DNA from: Tidjanibacter sp.
Lineage (GTDB): Bacteria > Bacteroidota > Bacteroidia > Bacteroidales > Rikenellaceae
NCBI GenBank assembly: GCA_017936005.1
Contig: JAGBGK010000012.1
Coordinates: 1 to 48,355, forward strand
Direction of reading: 5' to 3'
DNA: 48,355 nucleotides
Part shown: positions 8,871-17,490 of the stretch, in pieces
Layout: the number at the start of each line of letters is the position of its first letter
How positions within the stretch are numbered: the first letter of the stretch is position 1
The notes under the pieces: generated by a model
The model's database searches: none
Told to the model about the DNA's origin: nothing
What the model saw: the letters and a program-made list of their open reading frames with translations, nothing else
Made by a program: the position numbers and the translations under genes

Positions 8871-9911
8871 CTACCATTGGCCATCTTCGGGTTGCTCGAT
8901 GTCGGCAAAGCCCTGATCTACAACCTTGATGGTCACCTTTTCACTCTTCTCCATACGATTGCCCTCGTGGTCTACGTTGGCTGCCACAACTACCACCTCA
9001 TAGGTGCCTGGCTCAGCGTAGGTGTAGGTATAACTTTCGATGGGCTCATCGGGGAAGCTCTTAATGCCCACACCATAGTCGCAACCGATGTTCACCTCCG
9101 TGTCAATCACAACGGGTGCCGACACTGCCCAACAGATACGTTCGATGGGCAGGCCACCGTCGCAATCGAACCAGATATAGTTCGACTCCACAACGGGTGC
9201 ATAGTTGCCGCTATCGGTATGGTAGCCCTTCTGCACAAGTGTCCAACCAGCATTGGCTTGTGTCATCAGGTTGGAGGTAACGTTCACCTCGTCATTCTTG
9301 GTATAAATCTGGAAGTTCATCACACTTGCGCGCGAGCGAGCATTGTTCAAAGCCTCTTCATAGGCGTCAATCTTATAGCGGAAAGAAAAATAGATGGGCT
9401 TTGCCAAATCCTCGGCAGGAATCAGCTCGTCCAATTTCAACACACCCGCGGGAGTGGTTTGGCTCAACACCTTTGCATTGGTAGCACGAGCCGTAGGCCA
9501 CTCAAACTGTGTGGTGAGTTCCTTCCAAGTCGCCTTCTCAACCTCCTCAATAGTATTCACACCCGAGAAGTCGGTGGAGTAGAAAAACCTCAAAATCTTC
9601 TTCTCCACATCCTCTTCTGCCTGGGTTTTCCACTGCGCACCTGCCTGAAAAGCGGTGTTGAAGGTGATGAAAGCCTCGCCCTTATAGATGCGCTCCTGCT
9701 GTGCATAGAGGTAGTCATTGCCGCGCTCACCGGAGTAGAAACTCAAATAGTCGGCATCACTATCTATCTTGAACACCACAGGCTCCTGTGTGCAATATGT
9801 GTTCTGTTCGGTGGAGAGAGTCAAAGTGGGCTCCGACACGCTCTCAAAACCCTTGTCGCAACCAACCAATAAGGTGGCAGCAACACTCAAAATCATTACA
9901 ATCTTTTTCAT
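8871..9911 (-). CDS. DUF5017-type lipoprotein (SusE/SusF position)
   Basis: A 346-residue lipoprotein (MKKIVMILSVAATLLVGCDK, Cys18) resembling DUF5017 proteins that follow SusD in Bacteroidetes loci. The N-terminal part has the strand-rich YCTQEPVVFKIDSDADYLSFYSGE. The middle (FSFRYKIDAY...VMNFQIYT) looks like a jelly-roll ligand-binding fold. The C-terminus has a PKD-like strand pattern ending YAEPGTYEVVVVAANV. The start is 2 bases after the SusD stop, so they are translated from the same message. Its position makes it a surface glycan-binding protein working with this SusC/SusD pair. The glycan is not known. Confidence 0.8.
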   Translation of the reverse strand: MKKIVMILSVAATLLVGCDKGFESVSEPTLTLSTEQNTYCTQEPVVFKIDSDADYLSFYSGERGNDYLYAQQERIYKGEAFITFNTAFQAGAQWKTQAEEDVEKKILRFFYSTDFSGVNTIEEVEKATWKELTTQFEWPTARATNAKVLSQTTPAGVLKLDELIPAEDLAKPIYFSFRYKIDAYEEALNNARSRASVMNFQIYTKNDEVNVTSNLMTQANAGWTLVQKGYHTDSGNYAPVVESNYIWFDCDGGLPIERICWAVSAPVVIDTEVNIGCDYGVGIKSFPDEPIESYTYTYAEPGTYEVVVVAANVDHEGNRMEKSEKVTIKVVDQGFADIEQPEDGQW

Positions 9912-9913
9912 CT

Positions 9914-11491
9914 CTACCAGCCTGTATTTTGGGTTAATTTCTCGTTCACACTAATCTCACGAGCAGGAATGGGCCAGAAGTCATCCCTTTGGCGTACACT
10001 CTCATAGGCCAACATTGCTGCCAACTGATATTGTGTGCCGCGTCCCTCAATATATTTGCCTGCAAGTTTCATCTGCTCATAGAGTCGGCCCCAACGGGTA
10101 AGGTCGTCCTTGCGCAGCATCTCATAACCAAACTCTCTTGCACGTTCTTCGAAGATAACCTCCTGAAGGTTGGCAGTGGCAGTAATATCCACGCTCGGTG
10201 CAGCCTCGTCAACAGGCAGACCATAGCCACGGCGACGTACCATATTGAGCCTTTCGAGAGCCTTCGTTTGGTCGGCCGACGAGGGGTCGAATGCATAGCA
10301 CTCGGCATACATCAGCAACACATCCGAGTAGCGCAACAAGGGGAAGTTGATTGCTGTATATGCGGTGTTTTTGCTCGACGAGATCTCATATTCCCTACGG
10401 AACTTGGCACAATACTTACGGCTCACAATTGCACCCTCCTCAGGCGTCACATCATAGGTCTTCGAACCATCTTTCCCATAGGAAAAGTTAGAGATGGTCC
10501 AATCCCTACGTTTATCACCATTCTCAAAGAGGTAGTAGAAATAGGGATTAACACGCAACATACCCTGGCAGTAACCAATGGGACTATCCTCATTGGAAGC
10601 GATACCGATGTTACGTCCCACCATACCGGCAGTCTTATAGACGCCCTCATTATCACCCCAGAAGTTCACCTCAAACATACTCTCTTTAATGTCGAACACA
10701 TCCTGCGAATAGTTGATAAAGATCTGCTCATAGGAGGGATTCAAGGCGTGGTGACCTGAAGCAATAACCTTCTCTGCCCACTGTGCACTAACAACATACA
10801 TATCCTTGCGATTTGCAGGATAACCCGCCATATTGAGCGTTACACGAGCCAACATACCCCAGCAAGTAGTCTGGCTTACCTGCCAGCCCTCGGTCACCTC
10901 TGCCGTTGGAAGCACCAAATCGGCAGCCTTTTCAAGATCGGAGATAATCTGTTCATAGACCTTCTCAACCTCACTTTGGGCTACAAATTTCTCAGCCGAG
11001 TTGATGTCGTCAATAGTGGTCAACACCACGGGAACACGGCCAAAGCGTTTCACGAGCATATAGTAGTAATATCCGCGCAAGAAGTGAGCCTCGCCCCTGA
11101 TGCGATCTTTCTCCCTCTGATTGCCATCGGCACGATCGATGTTTTCAAGTAGCATATTGGCACGATTGATAGCAGTATAGCACTCTTTCCAGAAGCCTTG
11201 TATGCGGGTATCACCAGTGGAAGCCTGCCAATAGCCCACCGTATTGGCGTCTTTCTTGTAATACTCATAGCCGAGATCACAGCTTAATCCCGTACGACCG
11301 AGTATCGCATCAGCATAGAGAGAGCCACTACCCAACACGGCATACACGCCATCAAGAGCCTCCTGCAACTGATCCACATTTTGATAATAATCCTCTTCGG
11401 TTGTTGCGCCCTGCAACTCTACATCGAGAAAATTGCACGATGCAAAGCTCACAAGCAACCCAAGCAACCCTATTTTATAAAGTAGTTTCAT
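9914..11491 (-). CDS. SusD/RagB family glycan-binding lipoprotein (block B)
   Basis: 525 residues with lipoprotein signal MKLLYKIGLLGLLVSFASC and the SusD opening CNFLDVELQGATTEEDYYQ. TPR-like helical regions include KECYTAINRANMLLENI, RGEAHFLRGYYYYMLVKRFG and the C-terminal LLRYSDVLLMYAECYA, RLNMVRRRGYG and FWPIPAREI motifs typical of the family. It caps the SusC channel at the cell surface and captures oligosaccharides. It begins 23 bases after the stop of the SusC gene at 11515-14643 and is followed after 2 bases by the DUF5017 protein, the usual SusC-SusD-SusE order. The substrate cannot be inferred from SusD alone. Confidence 0.96.
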   Translation of the reverse strand: MKLLYKIGLLGLLVSFASCNFLDVELQGATTEEDYYQNVDQLQEALDGVYAVLGSGSLYADAILGRTGLSCDLGYEYYKKDANTVGYWQASTGDTRIQGFWKECYTAINRANMLLENIDRADGNQREKDRIRGEAHFLRGYYYYMLVKRFGRVPVVLTTIDDINSAEKFVAQSEVEKVYEQIISDLEKAADLVLPTAEVTEGWQVSQTTCWGMLARVTLNMAGYPANRKDMYVVSAQWAEKVIASGHHALNPSYEQIFINYSQDVFDIKESMFEVNFWGDNEGVYKTAGMVGRNIGIASNEDSPIGYCQGMLRVNPYFYYLFENGDKRRDWTISNFSYGKDGSKTYDVTPEEGAIVSRKYCAKFRREYEISSSKNTAYTAINFPLLRYSDVLLMYAECYAFDPSSADQTKALERLNMVRRRGYGLPVDEAAPSVDITATANLQEVIFEERAREFGYEMLRKDDLTRWGRLYEQMKLAGKYIEGRGTQYQLAAMLAYESVRQRDDFWPIPAREISVNEKLTQNTGW

Positions 11492-11514
11492 TCTTTTGAT
11501 TCTCTTTGTCTAAA

Positions 11515-14500
11515 TTAGAAACCAATTTTCACACCTACAGTGCAGGTCTTATTTCGTGGATAGGCCGAATAGTCAAAGCCGGGGGTAAGGGTAGAGTGTT
11601 TGGTCGACACCTCGGGATCCATACCGCTATAGTTGGTCCACGTCCTCAAATTCTGGAACGACACATACACCTGAGCTTTGGCCAACGACATCTTTTTAAC
11701 CATCTTCGCAGGCAAATCGTAAGACAGCATCACATTCTTCAAACGCAGGTAGGAGCCATCCTCCAAAGTGCGATTGGAGTAGTATCCCCTGGGGCCGTAA
11801 CCACCTGCACGGTAGTTCTGGCTATCCTGGTTGTCGAACGACCAGCGATCCACATAGCTTGCCAACTGGTTAACCGTACGGCCGGCATAGTTACCTTCCA
11901 GAGCTATACGGTTGGCATTCATAATGCTGTTACCATAGTTCCACTGCAAGAACACGCTCAGTGTCAGACCTTTGTAGGAGAGGTCATTACCAAAACCACC
12001 CGTATGTATGGGTATTGTGCGCCCAATGACAGCCATATCTGCATTGGTAATGGAGCCATCACCATTCTGATCCACATACTTGATATCACCAGGCTGGATA
12101 ATATCGCGGTTGTTACCATTATCCGGCACCGTCGATTTGAGCACATAGGAGCCATCTGGCTTCTGGTCGAAGTCATCAACCTGATATACTCCATCCCAAA
12201 TCAGACCATAGAACGACGAGATGGGGCCACCAACACGAGTAATATAGAGAGGTGTAGCACTAAAATCGCCTGTCCAATTGAGGTTGGTAGTGAAAGAGTG
12301 CTGACCATTGGCCAACTCCAAAACCTCGTTGTTATTGAAGGCGATGTTGAACGACGAAGCCCACGAGAAGTTTCGTGTCTTGACATTGATGGTTTCCAAC
12401 GAGAACTCAACACCTTCGTTGCGTACGCTACCCACGTTGAGTTGCGCCGAGCCAACACCCGTAGAGAAGGGTACATAGGCCGAAAGAAGCAAGTCGTAGG
12501 TGGTCTTACGATAGACATCGGCGGTGAGTTTCAGGCGATTGCGGAACAGCGCCAAATCCACACCAAAGTCAAACTGTTCGGTCTCCTCCCAAGTGAGTGC
12601 CTTGTTGGCAAAGGATACAATACCCGAAGCGGACGAGGGGGTGGAGTTGCCGTGGGTGAAGTGGTTGGTGTAGTCAAGTGCCGAGTAGTAGCTGAAATCG
12701 CCAATACGGTTATTACCCGTGATACCCCAGCTGAAACGGAACTTAAAGTCGTCCATCCACTTTTTGTCTTTCAGGAACGCCTCCTCTTTCAGACGCCAAG
12801 CCACAGCCGCCGATGGGAAGTAACCCCAACGGTTGTGTGCAGGGAATTTCGAAGAACCATCGGCACGGAACGACACGGTGAACAGATAGCGCGACAGAAG
12901 CGAATAGTTCACACGTCCGAGGAACGACATTGTACGGTTCTGCGACTCTGTTGAGCGGATTTTATTGGGAGTACCCGTTTCAAGTCCGCTAAAACCGAGA
13001 GCATCGTTAGGAATCTGAATCACATTGTAGCCATAGCGACTGCGTTCGTAGTTCTGCATCGTGAAGCCTACCATAGCATTGAGGCTGTGGGCACGATTGA
13101 ACTTTTTCTTGTAGGTCAGTGTGTTCTCATTTACCCACTCGCTACGGATATCGTTCTCATAGGAACCATTCACACCACTGGTGTTATACTTATGATCGAA
13201 ACCGCCATAGGTTTTGCGACCATTGAAGCGCTTGGTATCGTTGTTCCTATCGTTCAAACCGAACGAGCTATAGAAGCGCAGATCGGGAGTGATCTGATAT
13301 TTGATTGAGATATTACCCATAAAGCTCCTATTCTCCACCTTACGCAAGGTGTTCTGCGCCGAAATGATGGGGTTGAGCTTGGTTACATCCACAGTTGTTT
13401 CATCGCCCTCATCACTATCAAGGATACCCTTGTCAAGGGGCGAGAAGCTCCACACACGATACATCAGATAGCTCTGCCACGAACTCGACGAAGAGCCTGC
13501 CTCCGAAGCAATAGCACCATCGGTTTCGCCATAGGTATAGTTGGCGTTTACACCGAGGGTTAGTTTGGGCGAAATCTTGTGGTCCAAGCGCAGACGCCCC
13601 TGGAAACGCTCATAGTTGGTCGAAATGACAATACCCTCTTGGTTGAGGTAGGAGCCCGAGAATACATACTGGGTTAGATCGTTGCCACCCGACACGGTAA
13701 GCGCATGATTGTGAGTGAGTGCGGTACGGAAGATTTGGCTCTGCCAATCGTAGCCTTCCACGCTCTTGTAGTCGTCCATCACCAAACCCAGGTCTTCAAG
13801 GTAGCCCTTACCGTAATCAGGACTCAAATCGGTGATGTAGCGCAAAAATTCATAGGGGCTCATTAACTCATAACGATTGGCCACCTCATTTACAGCCACC
13901 GAACCGGTATAGGTAACGCTGGTTTTGCCACGTCCCGACTTGGTCTCAATAATCACAACGCCATTAGCACCCCTCGAGCCATAGATAGCACCTGCGGATG
14001 CGTCCTTCAAAATCGAAATCGACTTAATATCGTTGGGATTAAGGTCGAGAGCATCGAAATCCTCTGTGGGAAAACCATCTATAACATAGAGAGGCGAGTT
14101 GCTCTGTGTTACGGAGTTAGCACCACGAATCACAAGATTCATCTCCTCGCCGGGCTGTCCGTCGTTGGAGGAGAGTACCACACCTGCCATACGTCCTTGC
14201 AGGGCGGTATTGATATCGGTGGCTGGCATTTTTTCCATTGCGGCCATATCCACAGCCGTAATGGAGCCAGTAACGTCTTTGGCCTGTTGTTCGCCATAAC
14301 CGACCACAACCACAGCCTCAATCTCCTCGGCACTTTCGCTAATCTCCACCACGAGCGTGCGACGTCCCCTCACGGGCACCTCCTTCGTTTCGTAGGAGAT
14401 CATACTGACAATCAGCACCTCATTGGGGGCAACAGTGATATTGAAATATCCCTGCGCACCCGACACTACACCGTTGAGGGTGTTGCTTTTGGCCAGAATG

Positions 14501-14643
14501 GTTGCACCAACCAGAGGGTTACCATTGCTATCCACCACACGACCTTTCACTTGGTATGGTTGTGCTGATGCGGGTGCTTGGGCCGACACGGAGAGTGTCA
14601 GCCACGAGAGCACCACCATCAAACATATTTTAACAAATTTCAT
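11515..14643 (-). CDS. SusC/RagA TonB-dependent outer-membrane transporter (block B)
   Basis: 1042 residues with a signal peptide ending SVSAQ (about residue 22). A carboxypeptidase-regulatory-like domain follows (about 30-105, VKGRVVDSNGNPLVGATIL), then a TonB-interacting stretch VVVVGYGEQQ near 111-120. The plug carries the family signature LKDASAGAIYGSRGANGV. The rest is the beta-barrel, closing with an aromatic residue (VGVKIGF). It imports oligosaccharides captured by the SusD partner, powered by TonB. It lies 63 bases after the fimbrillin-like gene at 14707, with no promoter seen in that gap, so it appears to be in the block B transcript. No sign of truncation. Confidence 0.97.
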   Translation of the reverse strand: MKFVKICLMVVLSWLTLSVSAQAPASAQPYQVKGRVVDSNGNPLVGATILAKSNTLNGVVSGAQGYFNITVAPNEVLIVSMISYETKEVPVRGRRTLVVEISESAEEIEAVVVVGYGEQQAKDVTGSITAVDMAAMEKMPATDINTALQGRMAGVVLSSNDGQPGEEMNLVIRGANSVTQSNSPLYVIDGFPTEDFDALDLNPNDIKSISILKDASAGAIYGSRGANGVVIIETKSGRGKTSVTYTGSVAVNEVANRYELMSPYEFLRYITDLSPDYGKGYLEDLGLVMDDYKSVEGYDWQSQIFRTALTHNHALTVSGGNDLTQYVFSGSYLNQEGIVISTNYERFQGRLRLDHKISPKLTLGVNANYTYGETDGAIASEAGSSSSSWQSYLMYRVWSFSPLDKGILDSDEGDETTVDVTKLNPIISAQNTLRKVENRSFMGNISIKYQITPDLRFYSSFGLNDRNNDTKRFNGRKTYGGFDHKYNTSGVNGSYENDIRSEWVNENTLTYKKKFNRAHSLNAMVGFTMQNYERSRYGYNVIQIPNDALGFSGLETGTPNKIRSTESQNRTMSFLGRVNYSLLSRYLFTVSFRADGSSKFPAHNRWGYFPSAAVAWRLKEEAFLKDKKWMDDFKFRFSWGITGNNRIGDFSYYSALDYTNHFTHGNSTPSSASGIVSFANKALTWEETEQFDFGVDLALFRNRLKLTADVYRKTTYDLLLSAYVPFSTGVGSAQLNVGSVRNEGVEFSLETINVKTRNFSWASSFNIAFNNNEVLELANGQHSFTTNLNWTGDFSATPLYITRVGGPISSFYGLIWDGVYQVDDFDQKPDGSYVLKSTVPDNGNNRDIIQPGDIKYVDQNGDGSITNADMAVIGRTIPIHTGGFGNDLSYKGLTLSVFLQWNYGNSIMNANRIALEGNYAGRTVNQLASYVDRWSFDNQDSQNYRAGGYGPRGYYSNRTLEDGSYLRLKNVMLSYDLPAKMVKKMSLAKAQVYVSFQNLRTWTNYSGMDPEVSTKHSTLTPGFDYSAYPRNKTCTVGVKIGF

Positions 14644-14706
14644 AGTTCTTTATGGAAACTATTTGAGTGTGTTTCTTCTTATTGTTTTGCGTTTTGGGCC
14701 ACCACC

Positions 14707-16647
14707 CTACTCAACAGCCGAGGTTGAGTCGGAGAGTTTAACCAACACGATTGCGTTGGTTGCACTATTGGCACCCATCCATTGGCCTGCGGTTATGTTT
14801 ATGTAGGCGTGACGGTTAGTACAAGCACTAGTCTGCATCTGCATACCTTTACCATCTACATCAAAGAAAGTCCAATCGGGCTTGTATTTACTATTTGCGG
14901 CAGTAACAGTGTCCTTGTCACCAATAGCAAAGAAAGCTGTACCTGTCTCCCTTGCCCACAAGAAGTGAGTCATATTCACAGCCGAACGGATATCCCAAGC
15001 GGTGGTTTCGCCACGCTGAGTGATAACCCATTTATAGTCGTTGCCAACATTTGCAGCCGTAACAGCACCATTCTCAATGGTGAGAGATACCTGGTCAATT
15101 GTGAGAGCTGAGGGAGTGATCTTAGCCTCATTGGGCAAAGCATAATATGTTCCATCCGCAGTCTGTGCAAGAATGGCATAGGTACCCTCCACAACCTCAG
15201 CAGCCTTGGTAATAACGGGATAAAGCGACTCAACAACAACCTCTGCTGCTTTCTGAATACGATAGAAATTCACCACGCCGGTAGCACCCTCTTTGGTATT
15301 ACCGATAAAGCGGTTAAGATCAACAATGTAATCCAAATAGCGAGCACCGGCAACATTCATATAGTAGCCACCCTCTTTTTCCTCAAAAGTGAAAATATCG
15401 CCGTATACTTCTCCGTCGCTAGTATAATGAGCGTTATATGTTCCATCATCTTGCTTGCTTTGGATTGCAATACCCTGGTTTTTGTTGCAAGCAATCAAGT
15501 GAGCCCTATTACCACTACCTGTCATATAGTAGAACTGTGCCTTGCCGTCTGCACTTTCGGAGTAGTTCCAAACGTATGCCTCGGGCACCTCACCAACGAT
15601 AGTGCCTTTGGAGTCGATGCTCAAACCAAGAGATGTAACCTCGCCACCTTGGGGATTGCGGGTTGTTGCAGTACGATTAAGGAGGTATGTCTTACCATCG
15701 GCGGTGGTATAGCCGATAGCATACACAAACGCTTCGTTCAAGTTCTCAGCTTTGGTCTTCGAAGCAGCATCGCTCATATTAACCGAGAAAGTGGTAATAT
15801 CACCGGCCCTAAAAGAGAGAGTAGATGCAACGGTTGCAACTTTCTGATAGGTAGCAGCCGAGGTCTTAACGGTTACGGTGTATGCGTCGCCGGTAGCCAA
15901 TGTGGTAGGCAAGCACGAGAAATAGGTGGTGAAATCACCCGACTGTGCGGTGGGCAGAGTAACTGTCACAGCGTTGGTGCAGTTCTTGAGTTCGAGCGGA
16001 ATATTCGCATCGGCCAAATCGTTGACCTTAACACGCACAAGACCTGCCAACTCGTGGCCACACTCAAAGGTTACACTCTCTACAACCTCACCCTCTGCCA
16101 AGGAGAGATTTTTCACCGTCATCTTACCCACAGCCGAGAGGCGTTTCATTGCCGAAAATGCAAGGAGTGAGGTGGGCTGGTGATCCATCACAACCGACTG
16201 CGAAATCAAAAGGTCGGCAGCGCCATCGAAAGTATCCATCGTTGCAGGAGCCTGCTCGGAGGGCAATGTAAACATAACTTTGTTGATTGCCTGCATATCG
16301 ACAGCCGAGCGGGGACTGGCTGCAATGTAGGTGTAGGAGGTTGCAGTGGCTGCATCCAACTTGAAATCGAATTTAGCACTCACTGCATCGGTAGCCAAAG
16401 GAGCACTCTCGGCGATGGCAATCTTCTGGTCGTCGGTAAACTCAATCAAGGCAATAACATCGCCAGCCTTCCAAGTGGCACTATAAACGCCCTCGTTCTG
16501 CACAAGTGCGGTACGGTTAACATCTGCAACTGCGACATCTGCAGTAACCTTAATTTTGGGCGAGTTGTTATCCAAACCATCATTGTAGTTCTGGCAACCG
16601 GCCAGAGTGGCAGCAGCCACAAAAATCATTGCGTAAATCTTTTTCAT
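14707..16647 (-). CDS. fimbrillin-like surface lipoprotein with duplicated C-terminal module
   Basis: About 646 residues from the ATG at 16647 (MKKIYAMIFVAAATLAGC), chosen over upstream ATGs because it begins a proper lipoprotein signal. The N-terminal 300 residues look fimbrillin-like (RTALVQNEGVYSATWKAGDV, YTYIAASPRSAVDMQ, LSFRAGDITTFSVNM). A middle domain begins FVYAIGYTTADGKTYLLN and is a diverged relative of the middle domain in the 6690-8843 protein. The last 165 residues are nearly identical to that protein's C-terminus. There is no Pro-Glu linker here. The gene sits between a 46-residue small ORF and SusC, so it is probably a surface glycan-binding protein of the block B system, although fimbrial subunit or assembly roles are the textbook use of the N-terminal fold. 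Confidence 0.8.
   Translation of the reverse strand: MKKIYAMIFVAAATLAGCQNYNDGLDNNSPKIKVTADVAVADVNRTALVQNEGVYSATWKAGDVIALIEFTDDQKIAIAESAPLATDAVSAKFDFKLDAATATSYTYIAASPRSAVDMQAINKVMFTLPSEQAPATMDTFDGAADLLISQSVVMDHQPTSLLAFSAMKRLSAVGKMTVKNLSLAEGEVVESVTFECGHELAGLVRVKVNDLADANIPLELKNCTNAVTVTLPTAQSGDFTTYFSCLPTTLATGDAYTVTVKTSAATYQKVATVASTLSFRAGDITTFSVNMSDAASKTKAENLNEAFVYAIGYTTADGKTYLLNRTATTRNPQGGEVTSLGLSIDSKGTIVGEVPEAYVWNYSESADGKAQFYYMTGSGNRAHLIACNKNQGIAIQSKQDDGTYNAHYTSDGEVYGDIFTFEEKEGGYYMNVAGARYLDYIVDLNRFIGNTKEGATGVVNFYRIQKAAEVVVESLYPVITKAAEVVEGTYAILAQTADGTYYALPNEAKITPSALTIDQVSLTIENGAVTAANVGNDYKWVITQRGETTAWDIRSAVNMTHFLWARETGTAFFAIGDKDTVTAANSKYKPDWTFFDVDGKGMQMQTSACTNRHAYINITAGQWMGANSATNAIVLVKLSDSTSAVE
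14726..15215 (-). repeat. long direct repeat, copy 2 (C-terminal module)
   Basis: Partner of 6715-7204, in the same orientation 8011 bases away. The pair flanks the SusC-SusD-DUF5017 genes. Recombination between the copies would delete that transport core. Confidence 0.9.
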
Positions 16648-16660
16648 AGCTCTGTTCACA

Positions 16661-16801
16661 TTAAAGTTCATCGTCATAAACATTCTCGTCAAAGTTACCA
16701 CCAGGGGTCAAATCCATAAAGGGGTCAGACACTGCAATGCCCAACTCGACACCAACCTCACATCTCTCAATGAGAGGCTCTACGTAAAATTTTTTCTTCA
16801 T
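16661..16801 (-). CDS. 46-residue small protein upstream of fimbrillin-like gene (unknown)
   Basis: An intact small ORF starting MKKKFYVEPLIERCEVGVEL, continuing to a motif SDPFMDLTPGGNF and an acidic tail ending YDDEL. It starts 41 bases after the acetylesterase fragment and ends 13 bases before the fimbrillin-like start codon, a spacing typical of genes in one operon. There is no signal peptide or membrane segment. The layout (Lys-rich start, Y-x-x-P-x-x-E, central small residues, Pro-Gly-Gly, acidic end) resembles short hypothetical proteins I recall from other Bacteroidales beside surface-protein genes, but I know of no function. A leader-peptide or secreted-peptide role is speculation. 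Confidence 0.6.
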   Translation of the reverse strand: MKKKFYVEPLIERCEVGVELGIAVSDPFMDLTPGGNFDENVYDDEL

Positions 16802-16842
16802 TGTTTTGATTTTGATTAATTAACTAAAATATCTGATTTTGA

Positions 16843-17490
16843 TTATTTCTTGTAGACAATCTTCTTGGCAATGGGTTGCAGGCAGTTGATGTCGTCGCAC
16901 GAAGGCACAACAATGCTCTTACCCTTCTTGGCCTCGTGGCGACACAGGAACACCCTACCGCGAGGACGATTCTTCTTGGAAATATCAAAGAGCGACATAT
17001 CCGTGCAAGGCATCACCTCCCACCCCTGCTCAAACATCGTGAATACGTTGCGGGCAAGCACATACACATAGCCATCCTCGTGGGGAGTGATGGTCAACTT
17101 GGGAGTGGTCTGGCCTGCCTCCAACATCGAAGGTTGCAAGAACTCCCAACCCTGCAACTCCTTCATAATACCACGAGCCACGATATCCTTGTTCTGCCAG
17201 AGGTAGATCTCGTCGCCCTTGAAGTCGAGCCTCACACATCCATCGTATTTCACCGTCACGGTCATCTCCGAAAGACTATCATAGAAACTCCTTGCTCCCA
17301 ACTGCGAGTTGTCGAAGTCGGTACGGAATGGCAACAGAGGAAGGCCGTTGGTACAGCGCAGATTACCCTCATACTCGTTGAAGCAGTATCGCACATTGAC
17401 GGGGCTCGGCACACTCTCCGACCACACAACAACCTCCGAGCCTTCAATCTTTGCCTCGGCAAGGTAGTAGCGACCCGTCATATCTGCCAC
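16843..17490 (-). pseudogene. C-terminal part of sialate O-acetylesterase, cut off by an in-frame TAG
   Basis: 216 codons directly continuing, in the same frame, the acetylesterase reading frame after a TAG at 17491-17493. The first residues (ADMTGRYYLAEAKIEGSEV and VNVRYCFNEY...GLPLLPFRTD) are the normal C-terminal strands of SIAE-like proteins, so this is the missing end of that gene and not an independent protein. A further 100 residues (from LDFKGDEIYLWQ) form an extra C-terminal region I cannot name. The only start codon at the junction is a GTG immediately after the TAG, so separate translation is possible but not supported. Readthrough, a true nonsense mutation or a sequencing error are the alternatives. 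Confidence 0.75.
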
